The notes under the pieces are model-generated. The model searched no databases. It was not told where the DNA came from and was given only the letters and a program-made list of their open reading frames with translations. The translations under genes and the position numbers were made by a program. This document shows, one piece after another, positions 11,501 to 24,300 of a stretch of 64,000 nt of DNA (positions are counted from its first letter, which is position 1; each line of letters begins with the position of its first letter). This DNA comes from Cyprinodon diabolis (Eukaryota; Chordata; Actinopteri; Cyprinodontiformes; Cyprinodontidae), in the NCBI GenBank assembly GCA_030533445.1, contig CM060081.1, positions 31,074,111-31,138,110 of the forward strand, in the 5' to 3' direction.

Positions 11501-12668
11501 AAACGTTCCAGCCCTTAGTAACGGGGCATCATTGAGGTCTTTGTTGGCCTACAATACCCGATACTGGCCCATGCCTCTGAAAAGGGAGTTGTTAGAGTCA
11601 TTGTTGGTCTGGCTGATCAGGCGTGATGTTTTGCTCCCCTGCATAGCGATGGGGTCGAGATGATAGATCATCTCAACCCCATCACTATGTCGATTACTAA
11701 AGGCTGGACCTGTTTTTGATTCAAATTGCATGTTTTCTAAGCATGCTCTATAAAGCCTGGATCTCAAAGCTAATTCAGACATTTTTAATTGGTAGGGGTT
11801 TCTGGATGGGAATCGAAATGTCTTCAAACTTGAAAAACGAAGTCCATTGGTTTTTTTTAATTTTTTTTTTTTACTTTTTGTGGAGTGACTATGACCTGGA
11901 TGACTGAGAACCTCCACCAGCATAGTGAACAGACTTGTTTTCCCAGAACACACCCACTCAATGTATACTGGGACAGTGATGGCTTTATGTGAATGAGCTC
12001 TAACCTCATTGGAATGTCATCCCTGATCCAACATCCACCATGCATTTTTATCAGTAACTCATTTTTAAGTGTCATGAGATAAGAGATGCTTACAGCCTTT
12101 AAAAAAGCCTCCTTCCTTAAACTCTTTGAGGCCGAACATCTCTGGTCCGATTCCCACCAAGGACACCCCGTTGGCCCTGAGGTCAGCCTCCAGCTTGCTG
12201 ATCTCTGACGCCATCCATCGGCACACCTGGCACCCGAACCTCCGCAGGAAGAAGACCACCACAGCCTGATCTTGCCAAAGAGTCCGAAACTCGATTTTCT
12301 GAAACAGTCAGGATAATGAACCTGAGGAAATTGTGGTTCACAGCAGAACAAATATGCTTAACTTGTCAATGTAGACACCATGATTTACTGTCACGCCCTT
12401 TACTCTCATTAGATCAATGTTATGTCACAACAAACTACCATTATGAAAAGCGATAACGAGCCAAAAAACATTTTCTTTGAATTAATAAAAATGTTAAATT
12501 AAACATACAACATAAACACAATATTGAGACCAAAAGCAGCCCCGGATTAACAGAACTAATAAGCAAAAATGTCCGTCTCAAACGGAGCCTCCTCAGTCAG
12601 CTTACAGAGTTGGTCTCCGGATCCTTGATAAGATTTTGTCCAACTTTATCCAAATTGACTTTAGCCAT
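5189..12668 (-). CDS. prxl2b: prxl2b, prostamide/prostaglandin F synthase (peroxiredoxin-like 2B, FAM213B), complete, 6 coding exons
   Basis: Coding exons on the minus strand, in order: 12668-12606, 12298-12094, 11131-11080, 9501-9438, 9263-9188, 5343-5189; total 615 nt, 204 aa (human about 198). All junctions are GT-AG and the frame is continuous. The first exon opens with [10 protein letters not shown]. Exon 2 carries the redox motif [10 protein letters not shown] with Cys44 and Cys47, the same positions as in the human protein as I recall it. Later family landmarks are [43 protein letters not shown] and [12 protein letters not shown]. From family knowledge this cytosolic thioredoxin-fold enzyme reduces prostamide H2 and prostaglandin H2 to the F2alpha forms. 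The last residues ([13 protein letters not shown]) do not resemble the mammalian tail. A GTAAGA lies just inside the final exon, so an alternative spliced end is possible. Very confident in identity; less so in the C terminus. Confidence 0.93.
5695..6796 (+). repeat. Dispersed repeat, copy B, in prxl2b intron 5
   Basis: The same family as the block at 905-1665, in the opposite orientation. It is interrupted by the hAT element at 6053-6767, which split it inside the A-run after GGGCGGGTCTTT. A second hAT inserted at or just past its right end (6803). Removing the insertions restores the match with copy A up to CCACTATA. Confidence 0.6.
6053..6767. mobile_element. hAT-like non-autonomous transposon (715 bp) with perfect 8-bp target duplication
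   Basis: Terminal inverted repeats are TAGGGATGCACGATAT at the left and ATATCGTGCATCCCTA at the right. The flanking 8-bp direct repeat AAAAAAAC at 6045-6052 and 6768-6775 is perfect, as expected of hAT transposition. Subterminal repeats of the ATCGG/TATCGG type occur at both ends. There is no coding capacity. It is nested inside copy B of the dispersed repeat within prxl2b intron 5. Confidence 0.88.
6803..8111. mobile_element. hAT-like non-autonomous transposon (1309 bp) with perfect 8-bp target duplication
   Basis: Ends are CAGTGGCGGCTGG and GGCCGCCACTG. The 8-bp direct repeat AAAGAAAG is present on both sides (6795-6802 and 8112-8119). A CA-rich simple repeat lies near 7390-7415. No transposase frame is seen. 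It sits about 35 bp from the previous hAT, also in prxl2b intron 5. Confidence 0.85.
8500..8580. repeat. A-run, TA dinucleotide repeat and T-run
   Basis: An adenine run leads into about 17 TA units and then a thymine run, forming a self-complementary AT tract in prxl2b intron 5. Confidence 0.9.
9502..11079. other. prxl2b intron 3, largely unremarkable apart from one SINE-like repeat
   Basis: Outside the repeat at 10400-10710 I see only AT-rich intronic sequence, including an AAT/TAA run near 10840-10873. Confidence 0.5.
10400..10710 (+). repeat. Teleost dispersed repeat (SINE-like or LINE tail), plus orientation
   Basis: Contains the recurring order GGCCTCAGCAGCTGGCCACT, then TTCTGCTGGAGGTTTCTTCC, then a TTTTCCTCTCCACTGT block, then a GTAAAGTTCCTTGAC tail. 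The same order of blocks appears at 43735-44075 and, inverted, at 59895-60260. From memory it is a very common teleost interspersed repeat. Confidence 0.7.
11224..11988. mobile_element. Foldback (long palindromic) element in prxl2b intron 2, diverged copy
   Basis: The outer arms are complementary: the left CACTGAGTGGGTGTGTTATG pairs with AACACACCCACTCAATG near 11950. Inner parts pair too (CTCAGTCATCAAGGTCATAGTC with GACTATGACCTGGATGACTGAG; AATGTCTGGATTAGC with GCTAATTCAGACATT). The centre is a hairpin near 11641-11688 around ATCATCTC. The left arm holds about 170 bp without a partner. It belongs to the same family as 50020-50652. No coding capacity. Confidence 0.75.
12606..12668 (-). CDS. prxl2b: prxl2b first coding exon (start codon)
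   Basis: ATG at 12668-12666, then 21 codons to TCT followed by donor GTAAGC. The upstream minus-strand frame also stays open to 12812, but this methionine aligns with the start of the human protein and is used here. Confidence 0.85.
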
Positions 12669-14277
12669 TTTTCTACAGTATACAGACTTTAAAATAAAGC
12701 CGGCTTCAGAAACAGACCAGCGGGACTCCTGAAATTCTCCTGAAACGCCCAATTCACTTGCACAACAGTTGCAAAACACTCTTTTCCGGTAACGCCCACT
12801 GTGTAGTAGCATCCAATCAAATTCTAGTACTGCTGAACGATTGACGAATCAAAACGCGCGATCAAATGTTATGAGAAAGGGCTTACTGATCTCCTCCTGA
12901 ACAGACTTTAACTCATCGCTTAAACTTTAACTGTTGCGTAAATAGTTTAAAATATGACATTTGTATAACGCACATTGCATAAGGTTTACTACAAGGGAAC
13001 TCAAAGGTGATGGATTTTTATTGCCTGACCTTTGTTACCTGTTCTAGTTAAACAACATGTACATTTTGTAGCTGTCTAAATGTCCAATGCATGGATCCTT
13101 TTTCTTTTAGATCCTTTGGTAACTATGTAGTTGTTTGGTGAGCAGAAATGTTGAACACAATTCCAAATTCCTTCAACAGACAATAGTATTGCTATATTTC
13201 CAAGCTATATTTGCTTCATATTTCCTCTGCTATATAGGAGAGGAAATATGATTTCCTCTGCTAAATTACTGAAATTATGGCATAAAGACGAATAAGCTTT
13301 ACCAGAACAACAGAAACTGAAACAACAATGAGAATAAATTATATAAAAAAAATAAATCACAACAACAACCCATTATAATAATAGTCTAAGATGATTTAGA
13401 ATTCACAATAATTTACAAGTTCAGAGTACAAACTTTATTTCAAACTTAATTAAATAATAAAAAACACAAAATAAAGACATGCAAATAATTCTAAATAATT
13501 GTAAAATTGTTATTATTAATATTGATAATAATAACAACAGAAATTGGGGAGGACTAGAATATTTACAGATGAGAGTATAACGGCCAAGAACCTTCATGCA
13601 GCATTTAAGTCTTTTATTGCTCAGACATAGGAGGGTGTAGTCTCCAAATCTCATTACAACACAACAATAAAAATGATTGATTCATATTCAAACGTCCATT
13701 ATCACGAGTCGAAAAAAAATACACACCAACAAATGCTATTAATAAATAATTATACCCAGTAACCAAAGACCAAAAATAAATGTGAACGGACTTGATGCAT
13801 TACTTATAATGCTGATTTTTAAAAAATAATACAAAATCTGTATCATTTCAGATTCAGATGTCGCTATATTAGTTCATTACACTCAAATACATGGTGGCTT
13901 TTTTATCTCTAAATTAAATGTTTAATGTTACAAAAAAACTTAATTATATTAAGTACATTTTAAGATCTGGTTCAAATATTTAATCAGTGATTTTAATACG
14001 CTGTCATAGTGGTTTTTTGCACATGAGTGGATAAAACTATCTGCTTGGAATCATGCTAAAACTCATTTAGACATATGAGTTAGAAGGTTCTCCTACAGAT
14101 ACATCAGTGTTCCTACTGAGATAAGGCTGCTAGTTGTAATAAAGTACAATGTGTCACTGTTGTTGCTTGAAATTGTATCTCAGCAAGTATGAAACAAAAT
14201 TTGTTCTAGATCCTGTTATAATTAGTCTTGGTGAAAAGGGACTATACGTAGACAAAGATACAAAACATTCAGTTAAT
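12669..14277. promoter_or_regulatory. Intergenic region between divergent prxl2b and slc45a1
   Basis: Holds the upstream region of prxl2b, including a CCAAT box in plus orientation near 12812 and CG-bearing sequence at 12780-12865. The rest is AT-rich with no gene seen. A 12-bp hairpin (CATATTTCCTCT / AGAGGAAATATG) sits at 13217-13250. Confidence 0.4.
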
Positions 14278-14384
<107 letters not shown>

Positions 14385-14459
14385 GCAGACTGAATATTAT
14401 CAGACAGGTAAGTTGTATATCTCATTATTTTGAGGTGTCATAAACGTTTCTCGAAGTGT

Positions 14460-14790
14460 AGTCACCTAAACAAGCTCGAGGACGCGCGCTGCGTGGAGGG
14501 GGCAGAAGTGTTGGTGCTGCTGATGCTGCAGGGAGGGGCATGACGTCACAGGACGGACCGGGAAAAGAGGCGAATGGGGAGAAAAGAGGAGGGGGAAGGA
14601 GGAGAAGGGACGCGGCAGAGCGGGGGGAAGACGCATCAAAGGAAAACAAAGCAAAAAAATATATATACATATATATATAAAATCATAATAATAATGACTC
14701 CTATAATCAACACTACGCCTCTCTGCACACCATAATGGCTCCACTGTTTACCTACACAGTGTGCAATAAATGACGAGTCGCCCCACGAAG
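14460..14790 (+). promoter_or_regulatory. slc45a1: Probable slc45a1 promoter and 5' noncoding exon
   Basis: A GC-rich, CG-bearing block (14470-14640) contrasts with the flanks and contains a palindromic cAMP-response element TGACGTCA at 14541-14548. A plausible splice donor (CGAAG then GTAATT) lies at 14790/14791. The coding exon has a good acceptor (pyrimidine-rich, CCACAG) ending at 15343, 20 bases before the ATG. That would give a noncoding first exon. The exact transcription start cannot be read from sequence alone. Confidence 0.5.
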
Positions 14791-15363
14791 GTAATTATCA
14801 TCTTTCCACTCTGCACGCCTTTTTTTCTCTTACCACGCGTGGCTGTTTGGTGGTATTCACCTTTAAGACCTTTAAATGTCCATGCCAGAAAATTCAGAGC
14901 ATCATTTGCGAATAATTTGGGATGAGTCAACCGACCTAAGGCTGCAAGAATAACAGCAGCAATCAGCATTTTCCTCAGATTTTTGTTGAAATGCGACCGA
15001 TTGTGATGAATTATCCCTGTACCAGTCTCTGCTAAGGGTCCATTGTGTCCGACCTTGTCTTCCTGCATGAAAAATTAAAATGGAAACAGGCGTGATGAGA
15101 GCACTGCCGCAGAGAACACTGCTGTATCAGCCGGAGAGCACATGGGCAGTGCGCACAACATGCGCACTGGGCGCAGTGCGTCCGCTCATCTCTGCAGTGT
15201 CCTCTCAGCAGCGCTGTGTCTGGAATCATCAGCTCTGCAAAACACAACTATATCATTTTTTTTCTGAACTATAAAAAAAAAACAGTTTTGTCACGCCTCA
15301 GTTTTATCTTGGTGCTGCATAAGACTCTTCTTTCATGCCACAGTGTACTCCAGCTTGAGAGAG

Positions 15364-18300
15364 ATGTCATCTCCAGGCATGGGCACCCCCACTGACCCCC
15401 TCCTGGTCAGTCCAGGAGGGAGGTTATCCTCAGCTCAGGAAGGCCTCTGGAGGACCTCATTACCCAAGACGGCCAGCTTTCCATCATCCACCACAAGGCA
15501 CCTCAGTCACAGAGCCAACAACTTCCAAAGACAGCCGAAGCGTAGGAAACTGATAAGACCCTCACCGCCTCCCCCACCTAACACCCCTTGTCCCCTGGAC
15601 CAGCTGGACCTCAGCGAGCTTCCTCCTAGACGGACCTTCCGTGAGCTACTCTTTAATGGCTGCATCCTGTTTGGGATTGAGTTCAGCTACGCCATGGAAA
15701 CGGCCTATGTGACACCTGTGCTTTTACAAATGGGCCTGCCGGATCAGTTCTACAGCCTGGTGTGGTTAGTTAGTCCCATTCTTGGTAAGTCAATCACAGG
15801 ATTAATGTTTTTTCTATTTCAAACCAGACTAGAAATCTTTTCTTCTGTGTTTGTCTTGAAGGATTCCTTGTTCAGCCTCTAATAGGAGCATGGAGTGATC
15901 GTTGCACATCCCGATTTGGGAGGAGAAGACCCTTTATTTTTGCTCTGGCTGTAGGTGAGGGATGCTCAGATAATAACACAGAGGTCCTGCATTACACTGA
16001 ATAAAGTCACAGAGCTTATGAGACAAAGGATAACATTTGAAAAGTTATAGAAAGCATGACCTATACCAGAGTTTAGGGTTTCGTCTACATTTTTTGGTTT
16101 GTAAGGAGACCCCTGTCAGCCACAAGTCAGATTCCTGGGAAGCAGTTGTAGACTAGCAAAGAGCCAGAGAAAATAGATTAGTTTAAAAAGTGTAGGGCTC
16201 TATATGTTTTCTTGTAGCTACTAGTTCTATGAAACTCTAAATAGCCTTTTAACCAAGATAACAATACATTAATATAATTAAAAAAAACATTAATCTAGCT
16301 GTAAAAATTATTATGTCTAATAATTTTGGCAAAACATGGTAAATTTTCTGTTTAAACAATTCATACCCTCATACCAGCCTTAAGCCTGAATGACATATCA
16401 TTCTTAATTTTTGGAGAAAGTAATCTCAATATGAAAAAATGGGATAGAAATCATGCTTTTCCTATCAGTGTTACCCCTATTTGGCTTTCGTAAAGGTATC
16501 AGTCACACATTTGCGATTTAAGAATACTTTATCCCAAGGGGGAGTTAAATGTGGACTGTAACATTTTTGCTCCTTTCTGTTCAATATAGGGGCTTTAGTT
16601 GGTCTATCCTTAGTTCTGAACGGTCGAGACATTGGGGGCGCTCTGGCTGACACGGCATCCAATCACAAGTGGGGCATCATCCTGACAATATGTGGGGTAG
16701 TTTTGATGGATTTCAGCGCCGATTCGGCTGACAACCCGAGCCACGCCTACATGATGGATGTGTGCAGCCCTGAGGATCAGGATAGAGGGCTCAACATTCA
16801 TGCATTACTAGCAGGTAAGGTTTTTGTTTTTATGGTTTCTGTTGAGCTGTGTGGACTTAGTCAGAACCATAATGACCTTTCTTCCCCATCGATTGTAATA
16901 CAAGTCATGTCCCCTGGCAGATTTAGATTTAAATCTCACTTTATTTATCCAATACGTTTGTACAGGACAGGGACCCTGTAAAACACTTTTCTGGTTTTAT
17001 ATAATGTTAAATGAAAACGATACACAGGTGCAATAGCTCTAACCTTTTCTTTGTTCAGTGGAAAAGCTTTTATTGGGACAGAATCAATCAAACATTCCTT
17101 TTAATTAATAGTCAGATCTTTGCAAGTCTTTAAATATTTTCTTGAGGATTTGTCCTTGACAATGAATTTCCATGTATTTCTTAGTGAAAGTCCCCCTTGT
17201 TATCACCCTAATCTTTAACTTTCTTTACAGATTCTTATATTTATTCTGACAAAGAATCTGACAAAGAATCTTTAACTTTCTTTACAGATTATTTGTCAGA
17301 ATAAATGTAAGACTCTGACTGGGTCACTGTGAAACATTTGTATTTCTTTTAGTCAGAATCATTTTGAATAATTGTGTAGGAGTAATATATAATAAGAAGA
17401 ATTTAATTGAACAACAAAATAAGTTTAAGTGAAAAAATATCTGTAACCCAGGATAAGAAGAGTTTAGGCTAGGTATTGATTTAAAATGTCCAGTTTGGAT
17501 TGGATAGCTAGATTTAGAAGGTTAAGAGTGGCAATCTGTAAAACTAGCTCTACCAAAATGCCTTTATCTCTATTTCTCTGTTGTACTGTTTGTCAACATT
17601 AATACAATAACTTGATATTTCACTGTTAACTTTCTTCATTAAAAAGCAAATTGAGAAAGCTAAGCTTGTGTAATTCCTCAGGCTAGGAGTAGAGACTCTT
17701 TTGCAGAGTAGTGATAAAAAGACAACAAACACCTTGAATGTGTCATTTCTTGTGCCAAAATATACTTTTTTATTCACAGTTATTTTATAAATCTCTATGT
17801 AGGAGACATAAATGGTTATGTGGTGTATGATGTGTCTTGGAGGTGGAGACAAAGGGAGGTGGGTGTGCACCAAGGAAGTAGGTGTATAAGTGCGCACTCA
17901 CCTGTCTCACTGATGAGAAGAGTAAGAGTGGGGCTGCCGTAATTTTGTTTGACCGCTTCATTTCACTACGTTTCATATTATTTTGTTTCAGTATTCATTC
18001 ATTTCCCATATTAATTAACGGATCTAACTTTGTTTGCCACAATCATCCCTGCTGCGCTGTCATTAACTCATGCTGCTGACAATAAACAAACAAAAGCATC
18101 CTGGATTCCAGTGTATCTGTAACAATATAAACATTTAAGCGCGTTACAAATAGGGCAAGAAAGGAGGACCCGACCCGAACTCTCAGCGGCCTAAAGGATC
18201 TTTAAGGAAGCCGCTATACTCTATTTAGGATATATTAACTGACAGAAGTAGGGCTGCCATACAATCAGCCCTCAGACCACCAACAGGCAACGTGGGTGAG

Positions 18301-21300
18301 GTGACTTGCCCAAGGACACAGTGACGGTGACTGACAGAGCGAGGCCTCAAATGGGCAACTCAAGGGCACAATCTACACCTGTTTGTGATTTCAGTTGATT
18401 GTGCATAGATGTTTTCAGTTTTCCCTCAGTTATTTAAGTCTGCTCTTTCTTTTTGTCCTTTGTCTGGTATCATCTGTTATCATTCAAACTGTAGGTACAG
18501 TGGAGGCTAATAATTTGAGAGCTTTTTTCTTTAGAAAATAAAATCCCACAGTGTAACTCATTCCAAATACCACTTTTTTGCATTTAAAAAATGCAAACTT
18601 TTTTACTTAAATGTCACTGTGTGTCTAGTTCTAAACCAAAGAGGTTTAACGGTGGCTATTGCATTTTAATTTGTACACTCCTACTTAATAGTTACAGGCA
18701 TCAGTCACCATCGCCTATTTTTGGATGAATCAACTCACTCAATAATACTCCTTGGTAGCAAGTCCTCTGCCACTTCCATAGCACCATATTTTGGCATTGC
18801 TGGGTCCGTACTTTGAAGGGGGTTGCTTAAACTGATAATGCTCTGGCAGACTGGGCTCCACAACGTCTCCCTCAACCTCTGGTGTCAAGGGAGATAAAAA
18901 AAAATCCTCAACCTCATAAGATCTGTCTATAGTGAAACTACCAGAAGCTTGGCTAAGCTTTAATATGTTCAATATTTAACACAGTATTGACTTTTCTTTC
19001 TTATTACATAATTTCAACAGAATGACTCAGACAAAAGTTCATTCAGACTTTAAATAGTCTTAAAGAAACTACATATGTACAGTGTAATTTCTATAGAAGC
19101 AATTTTATCTTATGTTTCACGTTCTAAATAGAGATAAAAATACAGGAAGTTAAATGAAAGGAGATAGGATTAAACAACTTGGCCTCTATTGGGCTGAATG
19201 TGTTGATGGCAGGTGAGACACAAAAAAGGAACTATTCTCATAACTGCTGTTTCTCAGTGTTGCGCATTTCTCTCATCATTTCTGATTTCAGGGCTGGGAG
19301 GAGGATTTGGCTACATTGTTGGTGGCATTAACTGGGACAAGACACAGTTTGGAAAGTCCATGGGAGGGCAGCTGCGAGTCATATATCTGTTCACCAGCAT
19401 CACTTTGGTGTTTTCCACTACCATGACTCTGATGAGCATCCCTGAGAGGCCATTACCAAAGAGCCAACCAAACAGAAACTCCAGTAAGAACCATCTGAAA
19501 AGCCCAAGCCTCCCTCTTCCTCCTTCTCCTCCTGTTCCCCCCGGAGCCATGCTGGGGCTGGATGAGGAAGATGAGGACGGACTTTACAACTTCAGCTTTT
19601 CCAAGTCTCATCCGGGTAATTCTGACCCGTTGGCTCATTCTTGCAGCGCCAATGCACGTCTCTGCGCTGGCCTCACCAGCCCCATATCACCGTTGAGTCC
19701 CCTCACTCCAAAATATGGCAGCTTTCTAAGCAGAGATGGCTCACTCACTGGCATCAATGAGTTTGCCTCATCATTAGGAACCTCCTACATCGACAGTGTG
19801 CTTATAGACTGCTACACAGGTCAACAGACTCCACCAGCACTGGCTTCGGGCTCAACCACGATACCCCTGCCTACAGGCGACTCCCCTCCTTCTGAGGAGT
19901 CCCAACAGAAAGCAGGTAACCCTCCTGAAGGGCAATCTCAGGCTAATGGGACGTCTAATCTGGCTGCAGAGTCTCAGGAGGCAGAGGGGCATCAGACTGA
20001 GGGAGATGCCCAAACCCAAGCTGCACCTCCAGGCACAGCTGTGTCTCACCCAGGGGTCGGGCCCCACTGGGGATCCTCTGCTGGGATCCTGAAGCGACCT
20101 CAAAGCCTGGCACTGATCGAGGAGCCGACGGCAACGCAGATTGTAGCACTGGAAAACGGACGGAGAAGAACAGTTACCTTCAGCCAACAGGTTGGCATCA
20201 CATTCAGACAACTGTAATCAGTCTGACAGGTACCAATGCATTTTTTATTTAACATAACACCTGTTATTTTTCCTCTCCATCAGGTTGCAAATATTTTGCT
20301 AAACGGAGTGCGATATGAGAGCGATCTTAGTGAAAATATGGAGACAGGAGAATCCCAGTTGTCCATGAAGCTGCTGTGTATAGCCATCTACAGAATGCCT
20401 CCTTCTCTGAGGAGTTTATGCACTAATCATTTTTTAGGTCAGACTTATTGATCTACAAAAAAAAGCATCTTTGTAATGAATTTTTTTATATTGAGTAAAT
20501 TTTTTTCTGTCTGTTTTATGCATAGGTTGGTTGTCATTTGAAGGCATGCTGCTCTTCTACACCGATTTTATGGGCGAAGTTGTGTTCGAAGGAGACCCCA
20601 AAGCGCCTCATGACTCCGATGCTTACCAGCGCTACAATGCTGGTGTCAACATGGGCTGCTGGGGCATGTGCATTTATGCATTCAGTGCTGCTTTCTACTC
20701 AGGTAAACAGTCAGCTAATTTGAGATTTCTATGCAAGAAAAACAGTGATTGACTCTTGTCTCTTTTATAATTTCCAGCCATATTAGAGAAACTAGAGGAA
20801 CGTTTCTCACTACGCACTCTTTACTTTTTTGCCTACTTGGCATTTGGTTTGGGCACAGGCCTTGCAACACTTTCCACCAACCTGTATGTGGTGCTTTCGC
20901 TCTGCGTTACCTACGGCGTGCTCTTCTCCTCTTTATGTACGCTGCCTTACTCCCTACTGTGTGAATACTACCAGAGCCCTCAGGTAAATATCAATTCAGT
21001 TTTTATTTTACTACATGCATTCCAATCTGTTGATGGAGTAACAGCATTGTCTCGAAATCCAGTTGTTCTAAGTATATCGTTCTAGTGATAGATTAGCACC
21101 TATCAATGGCATTTCTGTTTGTGATTTATTTGTTCTTCAGCTTTCAAACGTTGTCCAGAGATCTTTGGTAGGTTTAAGGTCCAAGACTTTGGTTAAGACT
21201 TTCCAAGACATTAATCATTCTATCCACCTGCACCATGTGACATTAAATATGACTGAAAAGCAGCACTTTTGCATAATGAAGCCACCACCGTGCTTCAGTC

Positions 21301-24300
21301 ATTTTTTGTTTGATACCTTTACCTCAACTGCTCCAAATCTACTTCACATCATTGTGATCAACCTGCTTAATCTTTCTATCACTTGTTTTTTTTTCCATAA
21401 CAACAAATAATTGTTTTATTTATTTATTTAGACTAAATTGGAGCAGGTATTCCTATTTAGTAAGTACCCTCATGGTGGATGGTGATGCCTACTTTCACGG
21501 TGGGCAGTAACACTGGTTTCTTTACTTCTTCTAGTTCATGACAGATTTAGGCAATGGTAGCTCGTGTTTGTTGGGCCTGGATATCTTACACTAATTCCCT
21601 GCCCTAAAAATGTTGCAGTTAACTGAAATCATGGCAGTATTATGAGGCCAACCACAGACTAAAACCATTGATGGATAACTCTGTTTTATAAATTGTCCCT
21701 CCTAAATCAAATTGCTGTTGGATGTTTAATCCACTGTCAGGCATGGTGGTGGCAGCACTATGCTAATGTACTGTTTTGCAAAGAGACATAGTGGTCAATT
21801 CCACAAAGTACGTCAAAATGTAAAGGCTGTAGATGCTCTTACCATAATACCTTGTCTTTGAGTCCTATAAAATTCTCATAAAACTTCCTTTCCTACAAGT
21901 AGAAGTTGTGTGTCAGTAAAGAAATGCCCAACATAGATCTACAATACTTTTAGTCTAGAATATTTTGAGGATTATAACTTGTCTAGAAAGCTTTTTCATC
22001 ATATTTAATAATAACATGTCAGACTATCAGACTATCAGTAAGGAGTCTGTTTTTTCTGCAGTAACACATTATGCTCCAACAACTTCATTTACATCCAAGA
22101 AGCTGTGATTATAACTTGTATCCATGGTTTCACATAAGTACTTTAAATGTTCCTCTTCTCCCAAACATATCTTGCACTGGCAGCAATAAATGTAACTGCC
22201 TTTTGATGAAAACCATTCTCTTAAATTTCACCTGGATTTGCTGCCTCTCTAACCCTGTTGTTACTGGCTGTTGTGTGCAGGCGCCCATGACTGATGTCAA
22301 ACAAAGTGGAGAGGCAGCATCTTTACATTTGAACCCCATGGGACAATAATAAACTTTTTTTTGTTACTGAGAGCCTTAATAATCTACTAAGCACAGTAAG
22401 AGAATGCTCTGTAGGAAAGCATTATTAGTGTCACCCTTTCATTTTCTCTAATAAAGCCTAAAGTTTAAAATTATAAATTTGGAGAGCTGAAACTGAAAGT
22501 AAATGCTATCAGGCAGGGGAGGATCTAGGATTCTAGGAGATCAGGGGCTTAGCCCCGAGGGTGAAGATGAGCGTGTAGACTTTCTGCTAAATCCCGTTCT
22601 AATGTAAAATATGACAGATTACTGGATTAAAGAAATTTCTAGTATAATACATGCTATCACACATAACAATTTTAGCTCCATAACATGGGAAGAAATTCAT
22701 TTACCTGCAAGTCTTTAACTGTGTTTATTTCTTTCTTCAACAACAAGCTCTGTGGAGACATTTGATCATTATTTGCCAAAGTTATGAAGGGGAAATCATA
22801 TATTTTAGCCACCTGATATAATCTGCTCCCCCATAACATGGGAAAAATTGAACAAATCCTGTGAATTTTGAAACTGTCATTATTTTTCTATATTATGTTT
22901 GAAACATTTATTATTTTATATTTTGAAATCTTAAATAGTTAATAAAAATATGTCAATTCTCAATTCAAAATGTCTGGAATAGCATTACTTCAGACATTTT
23001 GAATTGAGAAAGCTCTCTGGATGGAAAACGAAACATCTTCAAACTTGGAAAAGAAAGTCCAGCTGTTTTGGTTTGAACTTTTCTTTTGAAATATATTTGT
23101 AAATTGTTAGATAAACATTTAAACAGAAAAGAAATTTCATAAAGATCATCAAAGGGGAAACAGATTATATCAGGTGGCTAAAATATACGATTTCCCTCTC
23201 ATAACTTTGGCAAATAATGATTTAATGTCACCAAATCCACAGGATTTGTTGTTCATGATGAGAGGAATAAACACAGTTAAAGATTTGTAGGTGAATTAAT
23301 TCCTTCCCATGTTATGGAGGAGGAACGGAATATTCCAGGCAGCTGAAATATCCATTCTCTCCTCTCCTCCTCCCATATGTTTAGGAAATAAACAGCAACT
23401 GTTTCTAAATTCTCAAAAAATTTTATGTTTGATAGCATGTAGTATACTAGAAATTTCTTTAATCCAGTAATCTGTCATATTTTACATTAGAACGGGATTT
23501 ACCAGAAAGTCTACTCTCTCATCTTTTCTGGAAATCTTAATTTTTGTGTCCTGCTATCAGCCAGTTTCCATCCTCTTATATCAGCAGTGAAAAATGATAA
23601 ATACTTCTGACTTTTATTTCTGTCAGGCTTAACTGACAGAAGTTGGAAAAAGACAGATTCTCTTGGCGTTTAAAAAATAACACAAAACAGCTTAAAATGA
23701 CCTCGTCTATTTATTTATTTTACAATTTTATAGACAACAGCTGCTGATTAAACTGGATGTTACAACATTGACATGAATGAAAATGGTCCCATCCGACATG
23801 TTCGCCTCTCTGGCTTCAATGCGCGCTCCCGACACAATGGGAACAGAATTTTATACAACTCCAGGACAAAGAACGTCTGGAAGTCAGTCAGAGCTTCACA
23901 TACCTGGGACTAGAATCCTGCAACGGGTCGGGTACCCGCGGGTACCGCTAAAATGCTCTTTTGAAAAATACATAAATAAAAATAAACGGGTCAGGCGGAT
24001 ATTTTTTTAGTGGGGGCGGGTAGTTGGTGATTTTTTTTTTTATGCGTGTGTGTTGTTATGGACACCAGAAATGTTATATTAATCAGGCACTGGGGTCACC
24101 CTTGTTGTAGCTTAAAGCCCTGCCGGCAGTGTGGGCTTCCCTCCAAAAAGGCCACAGTCAGTGCATACACGTCTGCTGCAGTGTTAATGGCGCTGTTCTG
24201 CAGCGTACTATAGCCTATTACTTGATGTGTTAACGGGTCGGGTCGGGTTCGGATTTGAATTGAAGATATCCGTGGGTGACGGGTCGGGTTCGGTAGTCAT

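Larger units (their letters stand above)
16815..19291. other. slc45a1 intron 3
   Basis: A 2.5-kb intron. It contains a small complex repeat at 17211-17310, a dispersed-repeat fragment at 18150-18370, and an unassigned minus-strand frame at 18739-18972. No other gene is seen. Confidence 0.6.

Noticed and set aside
11549..11953. 134-codon minus-strand frame
   Set aside because: It lies entirely within the foldback element; the symmetry of the palindrome explains the open frame.
18739..18972. 77-codon minus-strand frame in slc45a1 intron 3
   Set aside because: It looks moderately protein-like, but I recognise no family and it has no splice or promoter context. It is probably a chance frame or an old retrocopy piece.
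19311..20211. Minus-strand frames opposite the large slc45a1 exon
   Set aside because: They are antisense shadows of a GC-richer coding exon with clear family identity on the plus strand.
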